64,000 bases of DNA from Holtermannia corniformis (Eukaryota; Basidiomycota; Tremellomycetes; Holtermanniales): assembly GCA_001599935.1 (NCBI GenBank), contig BCIJ01000034.1, positions 47,676 to 111,675 of the forward strand, in the 5' to 3' direction. Below are positions 1-10,181 of the stretch, one piece after another (within the stretch, counting starts at the first letter, position 1; the number at the start of each line of letters is the position of its first letter). Below the pieces are notes generated by a model, which was given only the letters and a program-made list of their open reading frames with translations, made no database searches and was not told where the DNA came from. A program made the position numbers and the translations under genes.

Positions 1-431
1 GGATCGGGACTTGGGCGAGTCGCCTGTGGTCCGTTTGATGCATAGCTTTTCATCCATAAACACGAGGCCCTTGCAGCACAAGGTCCCTCGTTACAGGGAG
101 GTACTGACGCCGGCCGCAGCTGCAACTCGTCTTGCTGAGGAAGACACAGCAGCTCCTCGTCCAAGGCCTTGAAGGGCTACGAACGACTCAAGCCCAGAGC
201 AGAGTTTCAGGCGAACCCACAGGCGAAGACTCTTCGATGGCCAATACTCAGTCTCTTAAGCGTGGTCGTGACGAGGTGGAGCTGCAGGACATCAACGATT
301 TGCCGGTCGGCAAGCGCATCAAGGTTGTGAACATTCTCCGAGAAACTGTGGCAGGTAGCACGCGTTACTTCATGGAAGGGCGAGAGTTGATTGGGGGTCA
401 GGAGGCGAATCATGTTCTGCGGGTAGTGTAG
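1..431 (+). CDS. 3' end of an unrecognised gene (5' end outside window)
   Basis: Two overlapping open frames suggest the last exons of a gene entering from the left. Frame 2 is open from base 2 (DRDLGESPVVRLMHSFSSIN...) and frame 3 carries an open stretch ending in the TAG at 429-431 (...RYFMEGRELIGGQEANHVLRVV). The second stretch is hydrophilic with a KRGRDE basic/acidic patch and no domain I recognise. A splice between the two frames around 90-140 would join them, but I could not settle on one donor/acceptor pair. The product is unknown, and the frame-3 part could also be a chance ORF. Confidence 0.35.
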
Positions 432-1124
432 GTGAGTTCTTCAGGGTGGGCTGGTTCACAGGCAGGTGCTGACTTCAAGACTAGCCGCGGCCTCGGTCGC
501 TGCGGTCGAGGTGATTTTGCTGGGTTCTGACCCATCATGGTTATGCTAGTGCAAGTGTTCAGTGAGCCGAGGATGCATTGAGGACGTGCTGTACGAGTGG
601 CAGAAAGACTGAATGTGGATGTATACCTTGTGAATAATGGTCATTAGCGACTGCAACGGCGTGGTGACATGTGATAATATCATGAGCAATAATTGAAGTA
701 GCTTCGTTTGGCTCTGGACTCTAACACTTGCAGCACTTATTGAATAGTCTCAATGGGTACACGGGCTCCCAAGCTCTAGTCACAGAGAGGTAGGATGGGC
801 TTGCACCATGCCCCGCTTGCATGCAAGATGTCGGGACAGTGAGTGTCGACCTGACGTTTTGATGCACTGATCATTCACGCTAGCCCCTGCACTTATACTT
901 TGGCATACATGACGCGACAGCAGCGTGGGCAGGCATATCACGGCTACATCAACCTGTACAACTCAACCGAACATGAAGACTACGACTCGGTGAGGGGGAC
1001 ATCAAGCGCAGTCATCAAACCAGAGATAGCCGGGTGAAGCATCGACCGCCGCCGATGCAGTTGCACTGGTGCCGTTCGAAGTCTCGGCGCTGTTGCACTA
1101 TAAAGAGTCAGCCACGCGAAGCTA
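432..1124. other. gene-free stretch
   Basis: No frame on either strand is open for long, and no spliced series of short exons was found. It probably holds the 3' flanks of the genes on both sides. Confidence 0.5.
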
Positions 1125-1625
1125 TTAGTTGTCGGAACATACGAGACCGAAGATGGTCTCCCAGTTATTGTTTGTTTGTTGTAAATCCATCGCGCGCTGA
1201 TCGGCTGCGTGAATTTCCTCCCTTAGCGCTGTGATCGTCTCCTTGAGCAAGGTATTGTCGGTCTCAAGCTGGTCATACCTCAGCACGGTCCACACTGGCT
1301 GCATGCTGTGTCTACGTACCTCGGCAATTTTTTTGACTTTTGCGGCAAGCTTCGCCCGAGTCTGCGACAAGCTATTTTGCAGCTCGCTGATTGCTCTCTT
1401 CCGCTCCTCAATGTGCTCGCCCAGGTGGGCCAACAGCGTTGACGCGTCGCTCACCGTCAACGACCCTGTTTTCTTGGCCGTAGTGCTTGATGCCTGCACT
1501 ATCGAGGTGTAAGGATTTTCCGTGAATAGCGAGTAGATGGGGACAGTCTGCGCCGTGACTTGGCGCTTGTATACCTTGGATCTGTCGGAGGGACTAGCTG
1601 AGGCCGAATACCGTTGAGGGGGCAT
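1125..1625 (-). CDS. small coiled-coil protein, hypothetical
   Basis: The frame opens at ATG 1625 (MPPQRYSASASPSDRSKVYK) and ends at 1125. After a Ser-rich start it has a long heptad stretch (HLGEHIEERKRAISELQNSL onward), typical of a coiled coil. The frame is uninterrupted (166 codons). Bases 1269-1319, however, look like a 51-nt in-frame intron: GTACGT donor, CAG acceptor, and their removal joins two coiled-coil halves (...KVKKIAE / LETDNTLLKETITALREEI...) and deletes an odd VRRHSMQPVW segment. The spliced product would be 149 aa. The family was not recognised; a structural or cytoskeletal adaptor role would be a guess. Confidence 0.55.
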   Translation of the reverse strand: MPPQRYSASASPSDRSKVYKRQVTAQTVPIYSLFTENPYTSIVQASSTTAKKTGSLTVSDASTLLAHLGEHIEERKRAISELQNSLSQTRAKLAAKVKKIAEVRRHSMQPVWTVLRYDQLETDNTLLKETITALREEIHAADQRAMDLQQTNNNWETIFGLVCSDN

Positions 1626-4328
1626 GTCTAATGGTGATGATTAGCGCTATCGAACTAGCCGGACTCCTGATCTCAATCTGCACGCACTTGCTGTAGCTAC
1701 TGATTGGCTGTAGGGTAAGTCGCCGGGCGCGCAAACAGACTGAGCGAGGGAAGAACGCGATGCCTGCAAGGTGTGCGACCCTGTTATCTGTCGAACGACC
1801 CGCGATATCTCCCCACACTGCTGACGAATTGTGCACGCCCCCGAGAGGACTCTGTTCCTGCCCGCGGCTAGGCTACAGTCTCTTACCGGCCACAAGTACG
1901 CTAAGAGGGCATCACAAGACCCTAGGAGCACGCTGTCAGTCTGAAAGTAGAAGTGCAAGCCGGCGGTCTGCTCGGGGTCGTCTGTGCGTATAGGAAAGGA
2001 GGGTGTGCGGCAGCAACTATGTCGGGGTACAGGCAGGGGCATCAGGGCTCGCCAAGCTAGACCATATGCCCGCCGGCGAAGGATAGGGGCACTGCACGGC
2101 TTGGAGCTGACATCAGCTTGGTGTGAGCCTCCGTTCCCTCCCGTGTCTTTCCGATCCTCATTTCCTGCAAGATGCAGCTGCAGACCGTGATTGAGACATT
2201 TCATCACCAGCTAAATCCGCCTAGTGATCCTCAGACCTCAAAGCCCCCGAAGCCTCCGCGACCGCCGGCGTGACAGAGCCATCGTCAGCACTCCTTTCGG
2301 TGGAAACCCCAGAAGAGCTCCATCGACTCTTCATGTCCGTCAGCAGGCTTCCTGTCTTCGTCTTCACCGTAGAGCGCGTATAATCCCAAACCATGAACGC
2401 GTAATCGGCAGCCAAGGCCATTGCTGGCAAGCTCATTTCGGGCATCCGTGGGGCGATCTGTGGCGACACTACTGTACAGGACGTGAACGCCGCCTGCAGG
2501 CAGTGTCCACTATCTTGTGTCCTCCTTTCAAACGGCGAGTGAGGATCAATCCATTGAGCTCAGCGTACCACCGTAGTGGTGACGTCCCTTTGTCGGACAC
2601 ATAGTCACGCTCGTGCAACCGACGTTGACCTCTCTACCTTTTCAGACCCGTCAATCGTGCAGCATGGTACAGTACATGTCAACTCACAATTCTCTTTGCT
2701 CTTCATTTCAGGGAGACAACGGGCCGCATGACGTCAAATCAGCCTTCGGGAAGGGCGTATCTGGTTGTGGCTTCCACCACGGGTCTCCGCCAGCTTGAGA
2801 CCTGCAAGCACACTATCGCCAGTCTGCTTCTCCACCGCAAACGTCTGCCATGGCTTGGTTCGCAGCGCGTCGTAAGCTCGGCCCGCTCAGCGTCTGTATA
2901 GCGATTGGTTCTCGACCCGACATAGTCGTTGCGGCCGAGCTCGTCGGCTGCTTCGTACCAGTGTGCGTGGGTCGACGCCGTCGCGGAAACCGCCACGCGG
3001 AGGTAATGAGAGATGAACTGGGTCACGAGTAGAGGTTTGCAATTCTGCGGAGCTGTCGTCTGCGGTCATCGTCATCCATAGAATTGGAAGGAGAACGAAA
3101 GGATGTCTATACTCGAGTTGCGTGTGACTTGAGGCGGGATTGCACCGCTCGGGATACTGTCTGTGCCGTTCTTGCGCTTGGGCCTTTCGTCTGAGGTGTT
3201 GCACGATCGCTACCCAACATTATGTATTGCATCGGCTCGGAGCAGTTTTAGCTTTCGGCGGGCCGATCACCGCACGCATGAAGCAGCCGTGTGATGCGGC
3301 CGATCTCCTGCTTGTACAGTACCAAATCGCTGGACTCCAAGCTTTCGGGATGTGCAGCCGCCCTTGTACCGCCACTGAGTCATTGATGGCCATGACGCTG
3401 ATGCACGTGTCTGCCGTCTCGGGAATCTTTGCCCCGCGTGCACGCCCAACCCAGCACATGGTCTAGCGTAGCGTATCAGCATCGGCTGTGGCATGGCTTG
3501 ACCCCTCATTACCGTAGCGTCTGTGACGACCGAGGAGGCCTTGTCTCAGCATTGGTCATGACGACGCTCGGATGCTGTCTGGCGCCCCTGACGAACCGTG
3601 CGATCGTCAGGGGCCGATTCCCACAAGCCGTGAATTTGAATTGGCCGCGCCGTTAATCCGACGTTTGGGCCGCCGGTTGCTGCTTGTGGCAGGCGGACGT
3701 TTAGGCCAGGACGGCGTGGCAGCTCCAGGGCGCTCGCTCCCGGTCAGACGCCCTCTTTTCCTCCTTGCGTACGTCAACGCCAGTCGACGCTGCGAGCGCA
3801 GGCGCCTGAGGGTGCTTGTTGAGCGATCGCAACAAGCATCAACAGTCGAGCACTGGCGCCAGAGTCGAGAGCCGTGCCACGAGCCCCTGTGAATCGCACG
3901 CAATAACAAAGGAACGTGGCAACCGGAATTCGTAAGTCGAGTTAGTCCGTAACTCTGGCGCAGGTCACAACCCCTCAAAGGAGCGCTCGCGCTGGCGTTT
4001 GGGTCGTAGACACCATTGGGGCCACTCCAGTGCTCAGTTCAGGCCTGGACGCCGCGTGAGCAGCTGCAGTGCCGCTGCGGCTCACTCGCTGGCTCGTTCG
4101 GGCTCGCCATCGTGCTGCAACGTGCTAATTTTTACGCGGTCGCCGCAGCCCGCCTTGGCCTCCGTCGTCACCCCTTTTCAACACTGCATCACACGGGAGC
4201 CAAGCACAACCGCACCAGTCAGTCAGCTGCACTGCAGGCGCCGAGACGGGTGTAGGCAACACGGCGTGTTGGTCAGTTGAAACCGCCCAGTCGACCTCGC
4301 AAAGCAACAACACCGCTTTTCGGTGAAT
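1626..4328. other. 2.7-kb region without a supportable gene
   Basis: Many short ORFs overlap on both strands (for example minus 2469-2221, plus 3140-3466), but none shows a known motif or a convincing splice series. The last several hundred bases probably include the promoter and 5' UTR of the Ser/Ala-rich membrane protein. A fast-evolving or pseudogenised gene here cannot be excluded. Confidence 0.4.
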
Positions 4329-5820
4329 ATGTCGAGTAGCCAAGCGGCCGCTACGAGCTCGGCAGCGGCATCGAGTGTAGCCGCGAGCTCGAGCGCAACG
4401 AGCAGTGCAGCGGCTTCGTCCTCAGTGGCCTCTTCGAGTGCTGCAGCTTCTTCGTCAGTGGGTGCCTCGTCCGCAGCGGCATCCTCATCGGTCGCATCCA
4501 CCTCTGCCGTATCCTCGTCGGTCGCATCCACCTCTGTGGCATCCTCATCCGCCGCATCCTCGTCGGCAGCGACATCATCCTCGGCGTCGGCATCTAGCTC
4601 GTCATCGGCGTCATCAGCATCCACAGCATCCATCATTGATTCCTCCTCAAATACCTCTAGTTCCGGTTCTAGCAGCTCGCTTTCGACCGGAACCATTGTC
4701 GGCATCGTCGTAGGTGTCCTCGGAGGGTTAATCATTGTGGTTCTACTCTGGCGATGGTGGCGACGGAGGCGGGAGAATCGGGAAAAGGTACCATTACCGT
4801 GAGTGATGCGTGCTGCGGATCTCGAGGCAGTGCTGATCCGGTTGCGTTTAGTCCTCCTCGAGAAATGGCATATTCGAGCACGGCAGCGAGTAGACAACGG
4901 GCGTTGTCCACAGCACAGTATGGCAGTCAGGGTGGGATGAACCGTGCGAGTAGCTACTCGACCTGTAAGTGCTGCGATGCGGCACCAACACGACCCGCGG
5001 TCAGCTCACCTCTGCTCCTAGTGCTTGCTCCCGGCCGTCCCTCGTCGCAATACGCACACTCGCGTCATCCCTCCCTTTCTTCGCATCCCATGACGTCTCC
5101 TGATCCCGACTTTTCCCCGACCCCTCCCCTTCCTCCCGGCCTGATCGCCAAATCCTCCATGAGCAGCCTGAACAAGGTCGACGAGCACGCCGTCGCGAGC
5201 AATGTCGACGTTGAAGCTCAAACAGGCCAACGCAGCCCGCTCGCGACGCCCAGCGAGCACTCTTCGGGTTCATCACGCACAAACTCTCCCTATCCCCGTG
5301 CGGCAAACACCGACTTCATGCCAGGTGGCACCAGTGCCGGCAGTCTCGTGCCAGCGCGGTACAACTCGCTCGCACCCTCCCAGCTGTCAGGATTCCATCA
5401 CCGCTCAGAGTACCGCAACTCGATTTCGTCGTTGTCATCGGCCGGCGGGCCTGCCTTTACACATACCGGTCGGGCTGTACACGTTCAACTGCCGAAACCA
5501 CTGGCACCTCCCGCACCCGATGAGAACGGCGACTTTTTCCGCGGAGCTGCTCGGGCTGGCCTTGAGCCGGGCCTAGGATGGGATCAGCGAAGGGTGCCAA
5601 GTGGGATCACGCGATGGCGAGAGGGTCAGTCGCATCCCCTCCGATTTGACAAGCTGACGACCGTTCAGACATGGCACATACACGCACCCCGTCCAACCTC
5701 TCCGTCTCCTCACCCGCCGTCTCAACCTCTGGCAAAGCCGACGGCAGCTCTGGCCCTGGCTCGAGTGATCTGAATCACGTAGACTCGGATGAGAGCGCGC
5801 CGCTTCAGCGTGGGCAGTAG
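4329..5820 (+). CDS. Ser/Ala-rich single-pass membrane protein (Mid2/WSC-style architecture)
   Basis: Four exons: 4329-4798, 4852-4964, 5022-5624, 5669-5820. Introns of 53, 57 and 44 nt have GTGAGT/GTAAGT/GTCAGT donors. The first in-frame ATG is at 4329. Residues about 1-115 are almost pure Ser/Ala/Thr/Val, which suits heavy O-mannosylation. A membrane helix (TIVGIVVGVLGGLIIVVLLW) follows, then a basic stop-transfer WRRRRENREK and a Ser/Pro-rich tail of about 300 aa. The layout resembles fungal cell-wall stress sensors such as Mid2 and Wsc, with the Ser-rich part outside. No N-terminal signal peptide or Cys-rich WSC domain is visible, so either an upstream exon is missing or the helix serves as the membrane signal. 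The role is inferred from architecture only. Confidence 0.75.
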
Positions 5821-6063
5821 AGCATTTGATCCCTTTTGCATTGCGAGTATAGTCGCGGACAGTAGCTACATTAGACTGGATGCATGATCTGTATCGTTAT
5901 GACTACAACTGGGACTGCGGTCAGAACAATGGGGGTTTTGGGGCGAGGATAGCCTACCTGGGTCTATGCGATTGCCGGGACGCGATGCTTGCTGTCTACT
6001 GCAGCTCCCCGGCCTGCTCCCTGCGTGAGCAGAGAAAGGCACAGGATACTTGGGACACCGACC

Positions 6064-6423
6064 TTAGGTATACAGTGGTTCAACCTGCCCGACCTCGGGC
6101 TGCTGCACCTGCGACTGCTGCGCCAACCATTCTTGCCCGACCTGCGCCTCGACCTTCACCACCTCCTTGCCCGGCACCAAAACCATCCCGACCTGTCTTC
6201 CGCCCATCCCATTCTGCATCTCGCTCACGGGCCAATATGGCGGCCGTTGTGCACTCTGAATATCCGGAAGGAATTCTTCAGCTTGGTTCAAGATGATGTT
6301 GAGGCCGCTGTCGATGCAGACGAAGGAGCCGATGAAGAGACGGCCATCGCGAGCGGTTACTCGCACTGTTTGATATAGGAGTGAAGTCAGGAGTGCTTTC
6401 GAGGTCGGTTGAGGGGTGGACAT
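6064..6423 (-). CDS. NAA38: NatC auxiliary subunit Naa38/LSMD1-like LSM protein
   Basis: Single-exon frame of 119 codons from ATG 6423 (MSTPQPTSKALLTSLLYQTV). It has the Sm1 fold signature: V-R-V-x-A-R-D-G-R-L-F-I-G-S-F-x-C-I-D-x-x-x-N-I-I-L. The Sm2 half reads RQVGMVLVPGKEVVKVE. The FIGSF.CIDSGLNIIL wording is that of LSMD1/Naa38 rather than of the spliceosomal LSm proteins. In other fungi this small subunit (Mak31) works with Naa30 and Naa35 in co-translational N-terminal acetylation. The Gln-rich C-terminal 25 residues are an extension. It is divergent from the protease gene at 6660. Confidence 0.8.
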   Translation of the reverse strand: MSTPQPTSKALLTSLLYQTVRVTARDGRLFIGSFVCIDSGLNIILNQAEEFLPDIQSAQRPPYWPVSEMQNGMGGRQVGMVLVPGKEVVKVEAQVGQEWLAQQSQVQQPEVGQVEPLYT

Positions 6424-6659
6424 GGTCGTCAACGCGGTGGCAACAAGGCAGCGACCACCAAGTGGATATCATCGCCGTAGTCAACAAGCACACCACACGA
6501 CGGATTCATCTACTGAGACGCCCTGACATTCGTGTACCGTAGCAGGACGGGGATGCCGCCCCATTTCTGTGAGCTGACATCGGCCGAAGCACCCCTAGCA
6601 CGATGTTGACCTACAAAGCTCGAGTCTAATGTAACTCGCTCTCCCAGCTTGACGCAGCA
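6424..6659. promoter_or_regulatory. shared divergent promoter, NAA38 / protease
   Basis: The 236 bp between the two start codons must hold both promoters. No TATA-like or repeated operator motif stands out. Confidence 0.4.
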
Positions 6660-7822
6660 ATGATGCTCGCTCGTCGCTCCTTGCTTTATGCCGCTCGCCA
6701 TTCTCGCTCCTTCGTCGTACCATCCGCCGCTCCGCTCCTAGACGCTCTCGACACGCACATCCTCGCGACAGCACACCATCTGCTCGAACGATGCCGCCCC
6801 ACACCCTTGCAAGAACTCATCGCTCAGTATCATGATCGAGCCGGTCTTGTCCTTGAGCAAGTGCTGCCGTACGAGGCTTATCCTGAGAAGCAACGTCGAG
6901 CCGACGGCCCGGCCGCGAATGATGGTGTGGTCATGATTGCGCACTTGGCGTTGCGGGAAGATGGGACCATTCGGAAGCTCGTCGTATGCTCGGGTTTCGC
7001 GGTCGACGTCCAAGGGCATCCAGAGGGCGACGTTGTTGTCTCTTGCGGTCATACGCTAGACGAGGTATGCTGTCTGATCATGTCGCTGTTGTTTCGAGCT
7101 GAAGTAGTCAGGTTCATCGCGATGTCGGTGCCGACGCCAAGGGCCCGACCTTGTCAGTCGTGCTCCCAGCCAACGCCAAACCGAGACTAGTGTCCTCCCT
7201 GTTGACCTCGCTACCTCGACGCGATCTCGTTGTACTCAAGACGGCTCCGACAGAGGCCCGCCTGCCAACATTACCAGTCAGCCCATATGCATTGGGACAT
7301 CGTCACCCGCTGCTCGGCCATGTGGTCAGCAGTCCAGCGGTCCCCGCTCTCAAGCTCAACAAAGCCGCGGCTCAGAACGTAGCTGCTCTCACTGAGCATG
7401 TTGTCGAAGAGCCACGGCGTTGGGTTGGCGAGCTCGGCTGGAAGCGCTGGGGTAGGTGTGGCATGATGGGCTATCGCGATGGCCGTGGACGCGAGGTCGA
7501 GGTCAGTGCGATGATGGGTGTGGTAATGCAGGCTGATCTAATCGCAGAGAGGCACATCCGAACCATTGTCTCATATGCTCACGACACTTCTGCCAACTCC
7601 CGGGTCATCCGGTGGTCCAATAGTCGATGCCGTGCACGGAGCCGTGGTCGGCGTCTTCAGTGGCACTAGGATGGACAATTGGGTCGAAGGCGAGCGTGGG
7701 TGGGGTGCTACAGGCGAAGGCATCTTCGAGGTATGTTGAAGTCAATGAACAAGTACAAATAGCTGACATCACAGATGTTCTCATTGCCCGGGTTCACGCC
7801 AGCATCTCTGTTCCGCAAGTAG
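6660..7822 (+). CDS. predicted mitochondrial trypsin-fold serine protease
   Basis: Four exons: 6660-7064, 7112-7501, 7548-7730, 7775-7822. Introns are 47, 46 and 44 nt, all phase 0; the product is 341 aa. The N-terminus (MMLARRSLLYAARHSRSF) is Arg-rich and free of acids, like a mitochondrial presequence. A chymotrypsin-like triad can be read. His131 lies in VVVSCGHTLDE (compare TAAHC), Asp173 in RRDLVVLK (compare DIALL), and Ser286 in the GSSGGPIVD motif, which is followed by a typical GAVVGVFSG strand. The family is an S1/HtrA-like trypsin fold, but no PDZ domain follows. The substrate is unknown. The gene is tail-to-tail with the Myb-like gene ending at 7833, only 10 bp away. Confidence 0.8.
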
Positions 7823-7832
7823 CTTTATCGCA

Positions 7833-8247
7833 TCACTGCCCAAGGTCCCCCACGACATCGTTGATCTTCTTCTTGATCTGCTTCCACTTTGGGTCGTGAG
7901 TCTCACAGCGACGTATCCCAACACGACATTTTACCTTTTGCCTGCAGGCCTCGACCTCCTTGCCATCGACTTGTTCTGCGACCTTGGACCAGTCGGCGAT
8001 CGACTATTTCATCCTCAATCAGCAAGACCGTCTCCACCGTAACAACACTCACAGCAGGCGGGTGGATCGCAGTGTAGAGCTGCACAACCTGCTCCTTGGT
8101 CCATGCTGTGCCTTTGGGACTGCCGCGCGACTTCTTGGGCGTCGCCGGTTTGTCTTCATCGCTGTACGTGATGCGACGCTTGACTCCCTTCTTGGTGGAC
8201 GGAGGCGCAGGCGAGGACGAAGAGGAAAGCTCTGACTCAGACTTCAT
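7833..8247 (-). CDS. Myb/SANT-like small protein A
   Basis: Three exons read on the minus strand: 8247-8053, 8003-7935, 7886-7833. The introns are 49 and 48 nt, and the protein has 105 aa. A Ser/Lys-rich basic tail (PKKSRGSPKG) precedes one Myb/SANT repeat with the regular Trp spacing (TAWTKEQVVQLY...DWSKVAEQVDGKEVEACRQKW...). This suggests DNA binding or a chromatin role. It is the first of three paralogues in 2.1 kb (see 8491-9066 and 9410-9935). Exon 2 here is 69 nt, exactly the sum of the 54-nt and 15-nt exons of the other two, so one intron is absent. The target is unknown. Confidence 0.8.
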
Positions 8248-8490
8248 TTTGGTTTGCTTATAGCAGGCGGGTGGTTGTAAAGCTAAGAGATGCATACATA
8301 GCGTCACGATATACCTGACCATGCGGCACAGCGCACAGACGACAGAGCTGAAACGCATCAACGTAACCACCAGCTGAAACGCCGCACGGCTAGCGACCGT
8401 TTGCGTTCGTGGAACAGAAAGCTCAGGACAAACAGATTCACACAAGATCAAAACTATGTACAACCGCTGAACCTTGTGACCCCACGCAAG

Positions 8491-9066
8491 TCACTTGCCG
8501 AGGCTCTGGATGAACTCATCCAGCTTGGGTTGGAGATCGTAACGCCACTGCAGCTCTCGTCAGCTTGTAGGCCCACGATCCGTCAGTTGGTATACCTTGT
8601 TGGAGCAGCTCTGCTTGGCGTCAGATACGATGGTAGATAATCGTTTCATCCACTTACAGTCTTGTCGCGCCCCGGCACGGCAGCCATCACCTCTGACCAC
8701 TTGATTTGAGTCTATCGATTGCCGTCAGCCAGATGCAGTTCTTCCCGCTGCAGAACTCACCGGCTTAGGGTTGATTGCATAGTATAGCGCCAGTAACTCG
8801 TCTTTGTCCCATGATCCAGTCTTCTTTCCTGTTGCTGGAGACGCCGAGCTGAGCTTGACCTTGGTCCGTTTCGGGGTCTTGACGCCGGGCGTCTTGGCGG
8901 GGCGGCCGCGCTTTTTTGGGGTCTCTGGCGGGGGCGTCGAGATGGTAGAAGAGGGGGCGTAGCCGTGTCCGTCGTCGGTCGAGATGCTATCGAGCTCGTC
9001 TTTGACATCGGCATCGAGGTCTGTGTCCAAGTCATCATGAATCTCGTCTTTGATTGCGAGAGGCAT
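8491..9066 (-). CDS. Myb/SANT-like small protein B
   Basis: Four exons on the minus strand: 9066-8761, 8711-8658, 8610-8596 (15 nt), 8547-8491. The introns are 49, 47 and 48 nt; 143 aa. The N-terminal half is acidic (KDEIHDDLDTDLDADVKDEL), followed by an AT-hook-like KKRGRPAKTPG patch and basic residues. The C-terminal Myb repeat is GSWDKDELLALYYAINPKP...WSEVMAAVPGRDKTSCSNKW, with Trp spacings of 20 and 18 residues. It probably binds DNA in the nucleus. All exon borders are phase 0. Its start faces that of paralogue C across 343 bp. Confidence 0.82.
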
Positions 9067-9409
9067 GGTCGGATGAGTGGGGTGTGTGCAGGGAGGGTGC
9101 TCACTGTCTCCCAAGGTATATAACAGCCGTAACGGTCCGCATTGCGCGGCAGTGAAGCACGCTATTGGCTGCGCGCACCGTCAGAGTTCCTTGAACCACG
9201 GCGGCATCTCAAAGGACTCGGTCTGCGCAGGCCTGAACCATCCGGCCACCGCTAGCGTCGAAACGGGGTGCATGGTGCTGAAACGCCGACGAGGAGATGG
9301 GGACTGTGCGTACCTGCGCAGCGTGATAGAGTTGAAATGCGGAGGGCGATAGAGTGTTCTTTGACCCATCAGCGTCAAGCAACATCCACACCTACAACAA
9401 ACCACCGGC
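9067..9409. promoter_or_regulatory. shared divergent promoter, Myb B / Myb C
   Basis: This 343-bp spacer lies between the head-to-head starts of two paralogues. Minus-strand ORFs inside it are short and motif-free. No operator was recognised. Confidence 0.4.
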
Positions 9410-9935
9410 ATGTCGCACACACCTGAACGCAAGCCATTCAAGCGCGAGCTCGATTTCGATGCTGAAGGCGAGAGCGAGCGCTCCTCTCCGCTGAGTGACG
9501 AGGTGGTCACACCGGCTACTACGCCTACCAAGAAGAGGAAAACGACGCCCAAGGTGCCAAAGGCGAAAGCCAGCCCAACGAAGCGGGAATCAGGGACTGG
9601 TGGCAAGAAGACGGGTGGTTGGACTGGTGAAGAGCTTTACCGACTGGTCGATCTGATCGTTAATCTCAAGCCTGTAAGTCTCGCTACCTGTAGATGATGA
9701 CACAGCAAAACTCATGGGCATAGACAAACGTAAATTGGCAAGCGGTGGTCGATGGCATGGAGGGTCGCGATAAGAAGGTAAGCAGAATCGTGGCGTCAAT
9801 GAAGTCTTACCATTGTCTAAGGCCTGTACCAACAAGGTGAGTCGCCGTGTAGCACAATATGAACAGTATTAACGCCGGCAGTGGACTCGCGTGCAGGACA
9901 AGCTCCGCGAGGCTATCATGTCGCTGGGCGACTGA
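9410..9935 (+). CDS. Myb/SANT-like small protein C
   Basis: Four exons: 9410-9673, 9724-9777, 9822-9836 (15 nt, encoding ACTNK), 9882-9935. The introns are 50, 44 and 45 nt; 128 aa. A Lys/Pro-rich N-terminal region (TPTKKRKTTPKVPKAKASPT) looks like a nuclear-localisation or DNA-contact tail. One Myb/SANT repeat follows: GGWTGEELYRLVDLIVNLKP...NWQAVVDGMEGRDKKACTNKW. The exon lengths 54-15-54 match paralogue B almost base for base (54-15-57), so the two arose by duplication after the introns were in place. Partner genes and targets are unknown. Confidence 0.82.
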
Positions 9936-10181
9936 GGCCGTCACTCTACTGGTTAACTTCTTGTATACGCTTTTGCCTTATTCGTGTACATATCCACTAT
10001 GCCCAATTTGTGCTTGTGTGCTCCTCTTGCGACCGACAGCTGGCGACGGCGACGATGGCTCGGCCAGGTGCCACTGACGGCCGAGTGCCACATGGGCCCC
10101 GGATGTGCGCGCTATCCGCCTGTGCGTTCTTTGCTTTGCTTGTTCAACGCCTGATCAACTGCAAAGAGTTTGTGGGCAGCC

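Noticed and set aside
2221..2469. Minus ORF of 82 codons (ATG context MSLPAMALAADYAFMVWDYT)
   Set aside because: Rival open frame on the same strand, no motif, and no flanking exons with convincing splice signals.
3140..3466. Overlapping plus and minus ORFs of 80-108 codons
   Set aside because: Mutually exclusive, non-ATG starts in part, no domain; likely chance ORFs in GC-rich DNA.
4223..4897. Minus ORF rich in Glu/Asp/Ala
   Set aside because: Antisense of the Ser/Ala codon run of the membrane-protein gene.
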